Of a stretch of 64,000 nucleotides of DNA, positions 51,262 to 59,017 are shown one piece after another. This DNA comes from Qipengyuania gaetbuli (GTDB lineage: Bacteria; Pseudomonadota; Alphaproteobacteria; Sphingomonadales; Sphingomonadaceae). The stretch spans positions 1,674,001-1,738,000 of the forward strand of contig NZ_JAIUZO010000002.1 in the NCBI RefSeq assembly GCF_020171365.1, read 5' to 3'. The notes beneath the pieces are model-generated. The model was given only the letters and a program-made list of their open reading frames with translations, did not search any database and was not told where the DNA came from. A program made the translations under genes and the position numbers. Every line of letters begins with the position of its first letter. The stretch's first letter is position 1.

Positions 51262-51807
51262 TCAGCTGGGACGCAGCGCGCCGCGCAATCGCGAGATCAC
51301 GCCGCGCTTTTCGGGCTGTGAGAGCAGGTCGACGAGCACTGCCGGTTCGTAGGGTTTCTCGAGCACGCTTCCCATCTCGGCGATGTTGGCCGGAATATCC
51401 TCCGGCTGCCCGGTCGAGAAGATGATACGCGGACTGTCGGGGCCCAGCGTCTTGACCAGTTCCGCGATCGCCCACCCATCGTCCCGGTCTGCGAGGTGCA
51501 CGTCGAGCACGATCGCATCGGGCTGTTTGCGCCTGAGCGCGGCAAGCGCGCTGTCGGTGGTGGAGCAGGTATCTACCTCTGCCACGCCGGCGGCACGCAG
51601 CGCGTCCTCGATCAGCATGCCGAGCACGGCCTCGTCCTCCACCAGCAACACGTGGGCGGGCAGGGATTTCCTCGATGGCTTGGTGCGGGCGATTGCAGTC
51701 GATCCTGTAGGCAAGGCGCAATGATCGCGCCTTTCGGAATCAACGGCAGCGCGGGGGAGTGAGTTCCCGCTTTCCGACCATTCTTCGTCCGCGTTGCCTG
51801 ATTGCAA
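51262..51807 (-). CDS. Single-domain response regulator
   Basis: The core is a receiver domain (HVLLVEDEAVLGMLIEDALRAAGV, phosphorylatable Asp in AIVLDVHLADRDDG, FSTGQPE, and Lys in LEKPYE) with only a short tail, so it has no DNA-binding output. The start is uncertain because no ATG precedes the domain: TTG at 51807 gives 181 residues and TTG at 51714 gives 150. Single-domain receivers beside stress loci (for example SdrG of Sphingomonas) feed phosphate into PhyR signalling, which would suit its position. Confidence 0.82.
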   Translation of the reverse strand: MQSGNADEEWSESGNSLPRAAVDSERRDHCALPTGSTAIARTKPSRKSLPAHVLLVEDEAVLGMLIEDALRAAGVAEVDTCSTTDSALAALRRKQPDAIVLDVHLADRDDGWAIAELVKTLGPDSPRIIFSTGQPEDIPANIAEMGSVLEKPYEPAVLVDLLSQPEKRGVISRLRGALRPS

Positions 51808-51819
51808 CGCGCGGAAAGC

Positions 51820-53022
51820 TCAGAGCGCTTTTTCGTAGATCACGTATTCGCGATTGATCTTGCTCTCGATCGCATCGGCGATGGCGATCATCCCCTTGTT
51901 GTCGTCGAGAATCCAGCCGATCTCGCCGCGGGTCGAGCCGTAAAGGTCGTTTGCGTTTTCGCGGATCTTGCTGATCAGCATGAAGGCCAGCTGGCTGGCT
52001 AGGCGCGAGCTCTGGAATTCCTTGAGCACGCCCATCAGCGGGACGCGCATGCCGAGGCCCTTCGGATTGCCCAGCGCGCGCAGCAGGTGGAACCAGCCGA
52101 AGGGGAAGAGCTTGCCGCCGGTTCGCGAGAGCACTTCGTTGATGTCGGGCAGCACGACCATGAAGGCGACGGGGCGCCCGTCGAGTTCGGCCAGCATGTT
52201 GAGTTCGGGTTTGATGACCGGCTTCAGCTTCTTGGCCGCATAGGCGATCTCGTCCTCGGTGAAGGGCACGAAGCCCCAATTGTCCGACCAGGCGTCGTTG
52301 AGGATTTCGAGGACCTGCCGGATTTCTTCCGGCCAGCGCGACTTGTCGACCGGGCGGATGCGGATGCGCTCGTTACGCTCGCCCGACTGGACGATGCGCT
52401 GGATCAGCGGCGGGAAGGGCTTCGAGATGTCCAGATCGTAGGTCAGCAGGCTCTTGGCATGGCCGTAGCCCGCACCCTCGATCCACGGCTGGTAGTGCGC
52501 CGGATCGTGACCCATCATGATCATGGGCGAATGGTCGTGGCCCTTGACCAGCAGCCCGGGTTCTTCCCAGATCGACAGCGAGATCGGGCCGATAACGCGC
52601 GTCATGCCCTTGTCGCGCAGCCATGCCTCCGCCCGTTCCAGCAGCGCATTGGCGACCGCCTCGTCCTCGGCATCGAAATAGCCGAACATGCCCGTGCCCG
52701 GGCCCATTCCCTGTTCCACGGGAAGTTCCAGCGCCAGATGGTCGATATGCGCCGCGATGCGCCCCACCGGCTTGCCGGCGCGGTAGGCGATGAACAGCTG
52801 CACCCTGGCGTGGCCGAAGAAGGGGTTCTTGCCCGGGTCGATCAGCTCCAGCTGTTCCGAGCGGATCTGCGGTACGGAATGCGGCACACTGGCCGCGAAT
52901 TCCCGCCCAAGGTCGACGAAGGCTGCCCGCCCCGCCTTGCCATTCGCTTCCTCGATCACGATATTCTGGTCTGCCACGCATCCGGTCCCTTGTTCAGCGG
53001 GGGTTAGCCCTGCGTATGGCAT
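51820..53022 (-). CDS. GNAT-fold acyltransferase-like protein
   Basis: The 400-residue cytosolic protein resembles large two-lobed N-acetyl/N-acyltransferase-like proteins of unknown function. An N-terminal lobe has FFGHARVQLFIAYRAGKPVGRIAAHIDHLAL and GMFGYFDAEDEAVANALLERAEAWLRDKGMTRVIGPISLSIWEEPGLLVKG. The C-terminal lobe has MLAELDGRPVAFMVVLPDINEVL and IREN-type helices. Acetyl-CoA motif A is weak, so an acyl-ACP or acyl-CoA donor is possible. The ATG at 53022 was chosen over an upstream codon at 53058. It is divergent from a fatty acid desaturase gene. Confidence 0.72.
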   Translation of the reverse strand: MPYAGLTPAEQGTGCVADQNIVIEEANGKAGRAAFVDLGREFAASVPHSVPQIRSEQLELIDPGKNPFFGHARVQLFIAYRAGKPVGRIAAHIDHLALELPVEQGMGPGTGMFGYFDAEDEAVANALLERAEAWLRDKGMTRVIGPISLSIWEEPGLLVKGHDHSPMIMMGHDPAHYQPWIEGAGYGHAKSLLTYDLDISKPFPPLIQRIVQSGERNERIRIRPVDKSRWPEEIRQVLEILNDAWSDNWGFVPFTEDEIAYAAKKLKPVIKPELNMLAELDGRPVAFMVVLPDINEVLSRTGGKLFPFGWFHLLRALGNPKGLGMRVPLMGVLKEFQSSRLASQLAFMLISKIRENANDLYGSTRGEIGWILDDNKGMIAIADAIESKINREYVIYEKAL

Positions 53023-53126
53023 ATGATCTTTGTCAAGGAATCGCGCGCGCCCGATCACTATGATCGAGAGGTGAGACTGTCATTTTTCGCGCCATTCGAC
53101 TAAGGGCACCCCCAGGAAAACCGATC

Positions 53127-54215
53127 ATGAACGCCGAACAGACCATTTCTGCCGATAGTGCCGCGCCCTTGCGCGATGGCCGCGGCTGGCATTCGCAAAT
53201 CGCCGACGACAAGGCGATGCTGCGCGCTGCACGCGACCTCACCAAGGATATCGCCGATCACCGCGCCGCCATCTACTGGACCGACATGGTCGGTTCTGCC
53301 GTGGCAGGCTATGCCGCGCTGGCAGGGGCGATCCTGGCGAACAACACCGCTGTCGCTGTCGCGCTGGCCGTAGTTTCCGTTCTCGCGCTCTACCGCGCGC
53401 TGCTGTTCATCCACGAAATTTCCCATTTCCGGAACGGTGCGCTGCCCGGCTTCCGCGCGGCATGGAACCTCTTCGTCGGCATTCCCATGCTGACGCCGTC
53501 CTTCATGTACGAACAGGTGCACACGCTGCACCACAAGCGCACGCAGTACGGCACGATCGAGGATCCGGAATATCTGCCGCTGGCCCTCATGAAGCCGTGG
53601 AGCCTGCCGCTCTTCGTGGTCATTGCCATCCTCGCGCCGGTCGCCCTGCTGATCCGTTTCGCTGTGCTGGTGCCGCTTGGTGCAATTATCCCTGCGATCC
53701 GCCGTCTGACCTGGCAGCGGGCCAGTGCGCTCGCCATCAATCCCGACTTCCGCCGCCGCGCACCCGAAGGCGAACTTGCACCGCGCGTCCTGCTGCAGGA
53801 GGCAGGCGGGTTCGTCTGGTCCTGGATGCTGATCGGCAGCGTTTTCGCATTTGGCTGGAAGCCGCTGCTGCTTGCGCTGGGCGTGGCCTCGGCCGTCGCG
53901 CTGTTGAACCAATTGCGGACGCTTGTGGCGCACTTGTGGGAGAACGAGGGCGAGGCGATGACCGTCACGGCCCAGTTCCTCGACAGCGTCAACGTGCCGC
54001 CGCCCGGCTTCATTGCGGAGATCTGGGCGCCGGTGGGCCTGCGCTATCACGCGCTGCACCACCTGATGCCCTCGATGCCCTACCACTCGCTGCCCGAGGC
54101 GCATCGCCGCCTGGCGCGCGAACTGGGCGAAAGCTCGACCTATCACGGCGCGAACCACTCCGGCATGGGCGTGCTCGTGGCCCGCATCGCCCGCAGCACG
54201 ATGGGCCGCCGCTAG
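53127..54215 (+). CDS. Membrane fatty acid desaturase
   Basis: The 362-residue integral membrane di-iron enzyme has the three His boxes: HEISH (residues 96-100), HTLHH (132-136) and HALHH (308-312). Hydrophobic helices surround them (AVAGYAALAGAILANNTAVAVALAVVSVLALYRAL, LFVVIAILAPVALLIRFAVLVPLGAI). It would introduce a double bond into acyl chains or hydroxylate a lipid. No electron-transfer partner is adjacent. The divergent acyltransferase-like gene may act on related lipids. Confidence 0.92.
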   Translation: MNAEQTISADSAAPLRDGRGWHSQIADDKAMLRAARDLTKDIADHRAAIYWTDMVGSAVAGYAALAGAILANNTAVAVALAVVSVLALYRALLFIHEISHFRNGALPGFRAAWNLFVGIPMLTPSFMYEQVHTLHHKRTQYGTIEDPEYLPLALMKPWSLPLFVVIAILAPVALLIRFAVLVPLGAIIPAIRRLTWQRASALAINPDFRRRAPEGELAPRVLLQEAGGFVWSWMLIGSVFAFGWKPLLLALGVASAVALLNQLRTLVAHLWENEGEAMTVTAQFLDSVNVPPPGFIAEIWAPVGLRYHALHHLMPSMPYHSLPEAHRRLARELGESSTYHGANHSGMGVLVARIARSTMGRR

Positions 54216-54240
54216 GCGCTTTCCTTCACGGGACAAAACA

Positions 54241-54280
54241 AAAGGGCCGCCCCACTCGGTAGATGGGGGCGGCCCTTCGC
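54241..54280 (-). terminator. Rho-independent terminator after the small lipoprotein gene
   Basis: AAGGGCCGCCCC pairs perfectly with GGGGCGGCCCTT around an 11-base loop. The T-run is good on the - strand (TTTTGTTTTG) and weak on the + strand. It ends the lipoprotein transcript and may also help the convergent desaturase gene. Confidence 0.85.
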
Positions 54281-54311
54281 TGTCACGGGTCTGCGACCCT
54301 TTGTGAAACGC

Positions 54312-54566
54312 TTAGTTGGCGTCGATTTCGGCCTTCACGCCGTCTTCGCTGATGGTGGCGTCGACATCGGCGCCGTCGATGGTCAGGCTCGAGCCTTCTT
54401 CACCTTCAGCCGGCTCGGCCACGACGGTTTCGGTCGCGGTCGGCTGGATGACCGTGGTATCGGTGCCTTCAGCAGCGGCAGTGTCCTCGGCTTCCGGCGC
54501 ATTGGCTTCGGCGCAGGCGCCGAGGGCAAGGGCGGCAGCGAGGGCAGGGATTGCGAACTTCTTCAT
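54312..54566 (-). CDS. Small acidic lipoprotein
   Basis: The 84-residue protein has a lipoprotein signal (MKKFAIPALAAALALGAC, Cys18 acylated) and then an acidic, low-complexity mature part rich in Glu, Ala, Thr and Asp (EDTAAAEGTDTTVIQ, VVAEPAEGEEGSS). It ends with two short strand-like repeats (SLTIDGADVDATI, VKAEIDAN). AAAGGAG lies 8 bases before the ATG at 54566. No known family was recognised. An EcfG-type promoter variant at 54600-54624 suggests stress induction. Confidence 0.82.
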   Translation of the reverse strand: MKKFAIPALAAALALGACAEANAPEAEDTAAAEGTDTTVIQPTATETVVAEPAEGEEGSSLTIDGADVDATISEDGVKAEIDAN

Positions 54567-54599
54567 GTCACATCTCCTTTGTGGCGACATTCGGGCATC

Positions 54600-54624
54600 A
54601 ATGCGCCGGAAATGTGGCGGTTCC
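54600..54624 (-). promoter_or_regulatory. EcfG-type promoter variant before the small lipoprotein gene
   Basis: On the - strand GGAAC (54624-54620), 16 bases, CATT (54603-54600). It is the same CATT variant as at 51085-51109, with a predicted 5' leader of about 27 bases containing AAAGGAG. Inferred from the motif and position. Confidence 0.48.
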
Positions 54625-54627
54625 CGC

Positions 54628-55146
54628 CTATCCGAGAAACCGTATCATCGCGCAGCGGCGGTCTAGCGGGAGGCCGTGGGCGACTTCCTGCTCGATATCC
54701 GCCTTGAGCCTGGGATGCGCATCGAGGTCGCTGACCGTCTCGAACCCGTGGCGGGCGTAGAAGGGGGCATTCCATGGCACGTCCACGAAGGTGGTAAGCG
54801 TCAGTGAGACGAAACCGCTGTTACGCGCGTCGATACCAAGCGCCCGCAACAGGACCGAGCCGACGCCCTGTCGCTGCATGTCCGGGTGGACCGAGAATTC
54901 ACGGATATGCAGCTCGCGGCGGAACGGTTCGGTCGAGATGAAACCTACCAGACGCCCTTCAGCCTCCGCGACCAAGGAGTGCCCCTTGCGGATCAGCGAA
55001 GCCTGTTTCTCTGCGGGGATAGCGTGCATGCCAGCGACCCCCGACAATCCATCGATGTCCAGAAAGAGCCTGCCGGCCGCCAGTTCGATCTCGGGAAGAT
55101 GTGCTGCATCCTCGACCCGCGCGAGCCTGATCGAAAAGTCGCTCAT
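54628..55146 (-). CDS. GNAT-family N-acetyltransferase
   Basis: The 172-residue acetyltransferase has LVAEAEGRLVGFISTEPF, then the acetyl-CoA motif HIREFSVHPDMQRQGVGSVLLRAL (Q-R-Q-G-V-G) and VDVPWNAPFYARHGFE near the C-terminus. The acceptor is unknown. Its start overlaps the lptG stop as ATGA (55143-55146), so it is translationally coupled to the LPS-export permease genes. Confidence 0.88.
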   Translation of the reverse strand: MSDFSIRLARVEDAAHLPEIELAAGRLFLDIDGLSGVAGMHAIPAEKQASLIRKGHSLVAEAEGRLVGFISTEPFRRELHIREFSVHPDMQRQGVGSVLLRALGIDARNSGFVSLTLTTFVDVPWNAPFYARHGFETVSDLDAHPRLKADIEQEVAHGLPLDRRCAMIRFLG

Positions 55147-56240
55147 TCCTCGGTGCGGATCAGCAGGGTCTCGCCGATCAGCAGGAACAGGAAGAACGGT
55201 GCCCAGGCGGCAAGGAAAGGCGGGTAGCCGCCGAAGCTGCCCATCGCCAATGCAGCATTGTCGACCACGAAATAGGCAAAGCCCAGCGCCATGCCGATGA
55301 TCGCGCGCAGGAACAGCTGGCCCGATCGCGCTAGGCCGAACGCAGCTACTGCGCCGAGCAGCGGCATGAGGAAGGACGAAAGCGGGCCGGAAAGCTTGTG
55401 CCACCACTTGGCGCGCAATTCCCCGGTGCGGCGACCGGCTTCCTCGTAGGCGTCGATCGAGGCGCCCAGTTCCCAGAAAGGGACTGCGTCGGGATCGATC
55501 CGCGCGAGGTCGATCTGGTCAGGCGTGAGGCCTTCGCCGACGAGCAATTCGGCTTCCTTGCGCGAGGTTGCGGTGGCCACCTCGAAACGTTCCACGTCTT
55601 CCAGCTTCCAGCCGGGGGCGGCATAGGTTGCGCGGTCGGCGACAACCTGTTCCATGATCGCGCCTTCGGGGCTGCGGCGGTACCAGGTGACCTTGCGCAT
55701 GGCGATTGCGTTGCCGGACCCCGCCAGCTGCGCTGCGGTGAGGACGTTCTCGCCGTCGGTCAGATAGACATTGGCGCGGACGTTCGATTCCTCGGGAATA
55801 GGTCCGTATTCCGCCGCCTCCCACGCCTTTAGCGTGGCCGTTGCGCGGGTGACGACGCGCTCGTTGAAGACGAAGCTGGCTCCTCCCACGATTGCTGCGG
55901 TCAGCAGCAGCGGGGCCAGCACCTGGTGGGCCGACAGGCCCGCAGCCTTCATCGCGATGACCTCGCTGTTCTGGTTGAGCGTGACGAGGCTGATCAGCGT
56001 CGCCAGCAGAACCGAATAAGGCAGGAAGCGCTGGATCAGCTGCGGTATCCTGAGGCCGGCATAGGTGAGAAGTTCGCCTTGCCCGTTCCCCTCTACCGCC
56101 AGGATCTTGCCGCTGTTCGACAGGAGGTCGAGCATCATGAGGACGAGCACGAGCATGATCAGCACCGCAAGGATGCGAACCACGAAGAGCTTGGCCAGAT
56201 AGGTCGTCAGCGTACGCGAGGGGAAGAATGCGAGCTGCAT
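55143..56240 (-). CDS. lptG: LPS export ABC transporter permease LptG
   Basis: The 365-residue permease has the YjgP/YjgQ fold: three N-terminal helices (LFVVRILAVLIMLVLVLMMLDLL, FLPYSVLLATLISLVTLNQNSEVIAMKAAGLS, LTAAIVGGASFVFNERVV), a periplasmic jellyroll and three C-terminal helices (FLMPLLGAVAAFGLARSGQLFLRAIIGMALGFAYFVVDNAALAMG). With LptF it extracts LPS from the inner membrane. The gene follows lptF by 4 bases. Confidence 0.92.
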   Translation of the reverse strand: MQLAFFPSRTLTTYLAKLFVVRILAVLIMLVLVLMMLDLLSNSGKILAVEGNGQGELLTYAGLRIPQLIQRFLPYSVLLATLISLVTLNQNSEVIAMKAAGLSAHQVLAPLLLTAAIVGGASFVFNERVVTRATATLKAWEAAEYGPIPEESNVRANVYLTDGENVLTAAQLAGSGNAIAMRKVTWYRRSPEGAIMEQVVADRATYAAPGWKLEDVERFEVATATSRKEAELLVGEGLTPDQIDLARIDPDAVPFWELGASIDAYEEAGRRTGELRAKWWHKLSGPLSSFLMPLLGAVAAFGLARSGQLFLRAIIGMALGFAYFVVDNAALAMGSFGGYPPFLAAWAPFFLFLLIGETLLIRTEE

Positions 56241-56244
56241 GGTC

Positions 56245-57474
56245 TCAGCCCTCCGCCGTCATGGGATCGTCGATCAGCGGCCTCCGCCGCCTGCGGAACA
56301 GCTTCCCGATGCGCTTAGATATCTTGGCGAACCAGTTCTCCAGCGCGCCGATGGCCTGTCCGCCCGGGACATGGGCCACGCGCCAGTACATCCACAATAT
56401 CAGTGCAGCGAAGACGACGAATGGCCCCCACAGCGCCAGGATCGGATCGGCAAGTCCCAGCGCGGCGACGTCCTCCCCGTACTGGTTTATCTTGTGGTAG
56501 GCGACGACCATGATGATCGACAGGAAGACGCCCAGCGCGCTTGTCGATCGCTTGGGCGGAATGCCCAGTGATACGGCCAGCAAGGGCATCAGCGCCATCA
56601 TCACCACCTCGACCAGGCGGAAATTGAAGCTTGCCTGGCTGGCATCGCGCTTGGTCTCCGTCTGGTTGTCGGCCCAGCCGATGCGGAGCAGTTCGGGAAG
56701 GATATATTCGCGCTCGTCCTCGCCGCGGTCGCGGAATTCCTCGATTGCGGGGAGGTCGATGGGCAAGTCGTGGCGAGTGAAGGTCAGCACGCGCGGCGTC
56801 TGGCTGCCGGTATCTTGCACGATCGTGCCGTTGGTCAGGCGCAGGATGATCGTATCCGGATCGTCGGTGGTCGCCAGGAAAGCGCCTTCCTGCGCGGAGA
56901 TCGAGAGAACCTGCCCCTTGGTGTTGGAAACGCGGGCGAAGATGCCCATCAGCTTGCGCCCGTCGTCCTCGCTCTGCTCGATGCGCAGTGCCATGCGGTC
57001 GGCAAGGGTGGTGAACTCGCCCACCTTGATCGATGCGCCCAGCGCACCCGAACGCAGTTCGTATTCGAGCCGTTCGTAAGTGAAGCGGCTGACTGGCTGC
57101 ACGAAGAACACCAGCGCCACGTTTACCGCCATCAGGAAGGCGGTGATGAGAAAGGGGATGCGTAACAGGCGGCCGTAGCTGAGGCCGACGGCGCGGAAGA
57201 CGTCGAGCTCGCTCGTCGTCGCCAGCTTGCGGAATGCCAGCAGGATGCCGAGCAGCAGGCCCAGCGGGATCGCGAGGCTGGCGTATTCGGGCACCAGCGT
57301 CGCCAGCATCTTGAACACCACGCCGATGGGGCCGCCCTCCACCGCGACGAAGTCGAGCAGGCGGAGCATCTTGTCGAGCGTGAGCAGCGAGGCGGCAAGC
57401 GCGAACACGCCCAGCATCGGCACGACTACCAGCCGGAAAATGTAGCGGTCGATGGCGGGGATGAAATTGAACAC
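56245..57474 (-). CDS. lptF: LPS export ABC transporter permease LptF
   Basis: The 409-residue partner of LptG has the same topology (LVVVPMLGVFALAASLLTLDKML, YASLAIPLGLLLGILLAFRKLATTSELDVFRAVGLS with the coupling helix, periplasmic jellyroll, LMPLLAVSLGIPPKRSTSALGVFLSIIMVVAYHKI). It has a basic C-terminal tail (KRIGKLFRRRRRPLIDD). lptF-lptG-GNAT form a tight operon. Confidence 0.92.
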   Translation of the reverse strand: MFNFIPAIDRYIFRLVVVPMLGVFALAASLLTLDKMLRLLDFVAVEGGPIGVVFKMLATLVPEYASLAIPLGLLLGILLAFRKLATTSELDVFRAVGLSYGRLLRIPFLITAFLMAVNVALVFFVQPVSRFTYERLEYELRSGALGASIKVGEFTTLADRMALRIEQSEDDGRKLMGIFARVSNTKGQVLSISAQEGAFLATTDDPDTIILRLTNGTIVQDTGSQTPRVLTFTRHDLPIDLPAIEEFRDRGEDEREYILPELLRIGWADNQTETKRDASQASFNFRLVEVVMMALMPLLAVSLGIPPKRSTSALGVFLSIIMVVAYHKINQYGEDVAALGLADPILALWGPFVVFAALILWMYWRVAHVPGGQAIGALENWFAKISKRIGKLFRRRRRPLIDDPMTAEG

Positions 57475-57557
57475 GCGCGGTCCGTCTGCTTGGCGGGTCG
57501 GGCGGCTCTAGCGGGAAAAATCGCGCGCGTCATGCCCCCGTGCGCGGGAAGGGCGGA

Positions 57558-57920
57558 TCACGCCTTCTCGAGCGTGCACTGGAGCGGGTGCTGGTTCTCG
57601 CGGGCGAAATCCATCACCTGGTTCACCTTGGTTTCGGCGACCTCGTACGGGAAGATGCCACATACGCCGACGCCCTTCTGGTGGACGTGCAGCATCACGC
57701 GGGTCGCCTCTTCCATGTCCATGCGGAAGAAACGCTTCAGCACGATCACGACGAATTCCATCGGCGTGTAGTCGTCGTTGAGCAGCAGCACCTTGTACTG
57801 GCTGGGTTTCTTCGGCTTGGCGCGGGTCTTGGTCGCGATGCCGACCTGTCCGTCACCCTCGCGCGGGTCATCGCCGTCCTGTGCGGCGAAAATCGGGAAG
57901 GTGAGGATCGGTTTGGTCAT
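57558..57920 (-). CDS. clpS: ATP-dependent Clp protease adaptor ClpS
   Basis: The 120-residue protein has an extended charged N-terminus and the ClpS core: [26 protein letters not shown], then [47 protein letters not shown]. It delivers N-degron substrates to ClpA. The Aat transferase that creates such substrates is encoded at 40.4 kb. clpA is not adjacent. The ATG at 57920 (MTKPILTF) was chosen. Confidence 0.95.
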   Translation of the reverse strand: MTKPILTFPIFAAQDGDDPREGDGQVGIATKTRAKPKKPSQYKVLLLNDDYTPMEFVVIVLKRFFRMDMEEATRVMLHVHQKGVGVCGIFPYEVAETKVNQVMDFARENQHPLQCTLEKA

Positions 57921-58025
57921 GGTCGAGCGGCAATATCGTATCGATTGGCGTATTCGCAAGGCGCGAGCATGCCTGTGCGTTCCCGCGGGTTAAGAAAACG
58001 TCGAAATGCGGCCTTCGGGCATCGC

Positions 58026-58069
58026 AAAAAAGGAAACGGGCCGGACGACAGTGATGTCGTCCGACCCGT
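58026..58069 (-). terminator. Rho-independent terminator after the phasin gene
   Basis: ACGGG-CCGGACGACA pairs with TGTCGTCCGA-CCCGT around GTGA, and on the - strand it is followed by TTTCCTTTTTTG. It lies about 64 bases beyond the phasin stop. Confidence 0.88.
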
Positions 58070-58132
58070 CCTGTCCAACCACCGGGCGAGGGAGAGAGGA
58101 GAGAGTGCCCGGCGGGTTGAAGTCCGTGTGCC

Positions 58133-58909
58133 TTAGGCGGCCTTGCGAACCTTCTCGGCTGCGAGGCTGAAGCGGCTCGACAGCGGAGCGAAAGCTTCGT
58201 TGGCCAGCTTGACCATGGCTTCCGTGTTCTTCGAGGTGGTCGAAACCATGGCGTCGAAGTTGCGGCGAGCGATTTCACCCTGGAGCTGGAACAGCTCGGT
58301 CGGCGACTTCACGGCGGCGAACTTCTTGACGTCGGCCTGGACAGTCTCGGCAGCCGACTTGGCTTCCTCGACGTAGGTGCGGCCCATGTCCTGCATGCCC
58401 GAAGCAAGGATCTTGCCCGAAGCAACGAGAGCTTCGAGGTTGCCCTTCTGGAATTCGACGACGTCCTGGGTCATTTCGGTGCCCTTGTCGTAAGCAGCCT
58501 TGGCGCGGGTCTGCACGTCGGCAGCCAGTTCCTTCGCCTTGGCGGTGTAGTCGGTGGTCTTTGCGGTCTTGGCAGTAGCCATGATGGTATCCTTCAACTT
58601 GGAAATCGGGGTGGACTTGGTGGTCGCGGGCTTCTTGGCAGCGGCCGTCTTCTTGGGCGCAGCCTTCTTGGCGGCAACCTTCTTCACAGCGGCCTTCTTT
58701 GCCGGAGCCTTCTTGGCAGCGACCTTCTTGGCCTTGGCCGGAGCGGCAACCGCCTTGGCGACCGCTTCCGTCTTCACCGGTGCAGGCTTGTCGGCCTCGA
58801 CCGCCTTTTCGACGGCCTTGGTGTTCACTGCTTCCGCAGTCTTCTTCTCCGCAGCTTCGGCAAACGCCTTCTCGGCAGCGGCATCGATCTTGCTCTGGCT
58901 GTCAGCCAT
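58133..58909 (-). CDS. Phasin with lysine/alanine-rich histone-like N-terminal extension
   Basis: The 258-residue protein has a Phasin_2-type helical domain at about residues 120-258 (AKELAADVQTRAKAAYDKG, VEFQKGNLEALVASGKILASGM, SPTELFQLQGEIARRNFDAM). It would coat PHA granules. Residues about 60-105 are repeats of the KKAA/AKKA type (VAAKKAPAKKAAVKK), like the histone-H1-like tails of AlgP and PhaF. An in-frame ATG at 58582 with AAGGA seven bases upstream would yield a 149-residue form with the phasin domain alone. GAGG precedes the long-form start. Both forms may be made. Confidence 0.9.
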   Translation of the reverse strand: MADSQSKIDAAAEKAFAEAAEKKTAEAVNTKAVEKAVEADKPAPVKTEAVAKAVAAPAKAKKVAAKKAPAKKAAVKKVAAKKAAPKKTAAAKKPATTKSTPISKLKDTIMATAKTAKTTDYTAKAKELAADVQTRAKAAYDKGTEMTQDVVEFQKGNLEALVASGKILASGMQDMGRTYVEEAKSAAETVQADVKKFAAVKSPTELFQLQGEIARRNFDAMVSTTSKNTEAMVKLANEAFAPLSSRFSLAAEKVRKAA

Positions 58910-58922
58910 GGGAAACCTCGCT

Positions 58923-58987
58923 TTGTTGCACTGCACAAAATAGGCATTGCAAGTGCGAAGTCAAGGATATTTTTGTGCACTGCACAA
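58923..58987 (-). promoter_or_regulatory. Phasin promoter flanked by two TTGTGCAGTGCA operators
   Basis: On the - strand, TTGACT (58964-58959), a 16-base spacer and TATTTT (58942-58937) form a housekeeping-type promoter. TTGTGCAGTGCACAA (58987-58973) lies just upstream of the -35 element. TTGTGCAGTGCAACAA (58938-58923) starts within the -10 element and covers the transcription start. A TGCA-rich dyad is the expected target type of the PHA-granule repressor PhaR; PhaR binding is inferred. Confidence 0.65.
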
Positions 58988-59017
58988 TAATGCGGTTAGC
59001 GCCGCATTTACAAGCGT

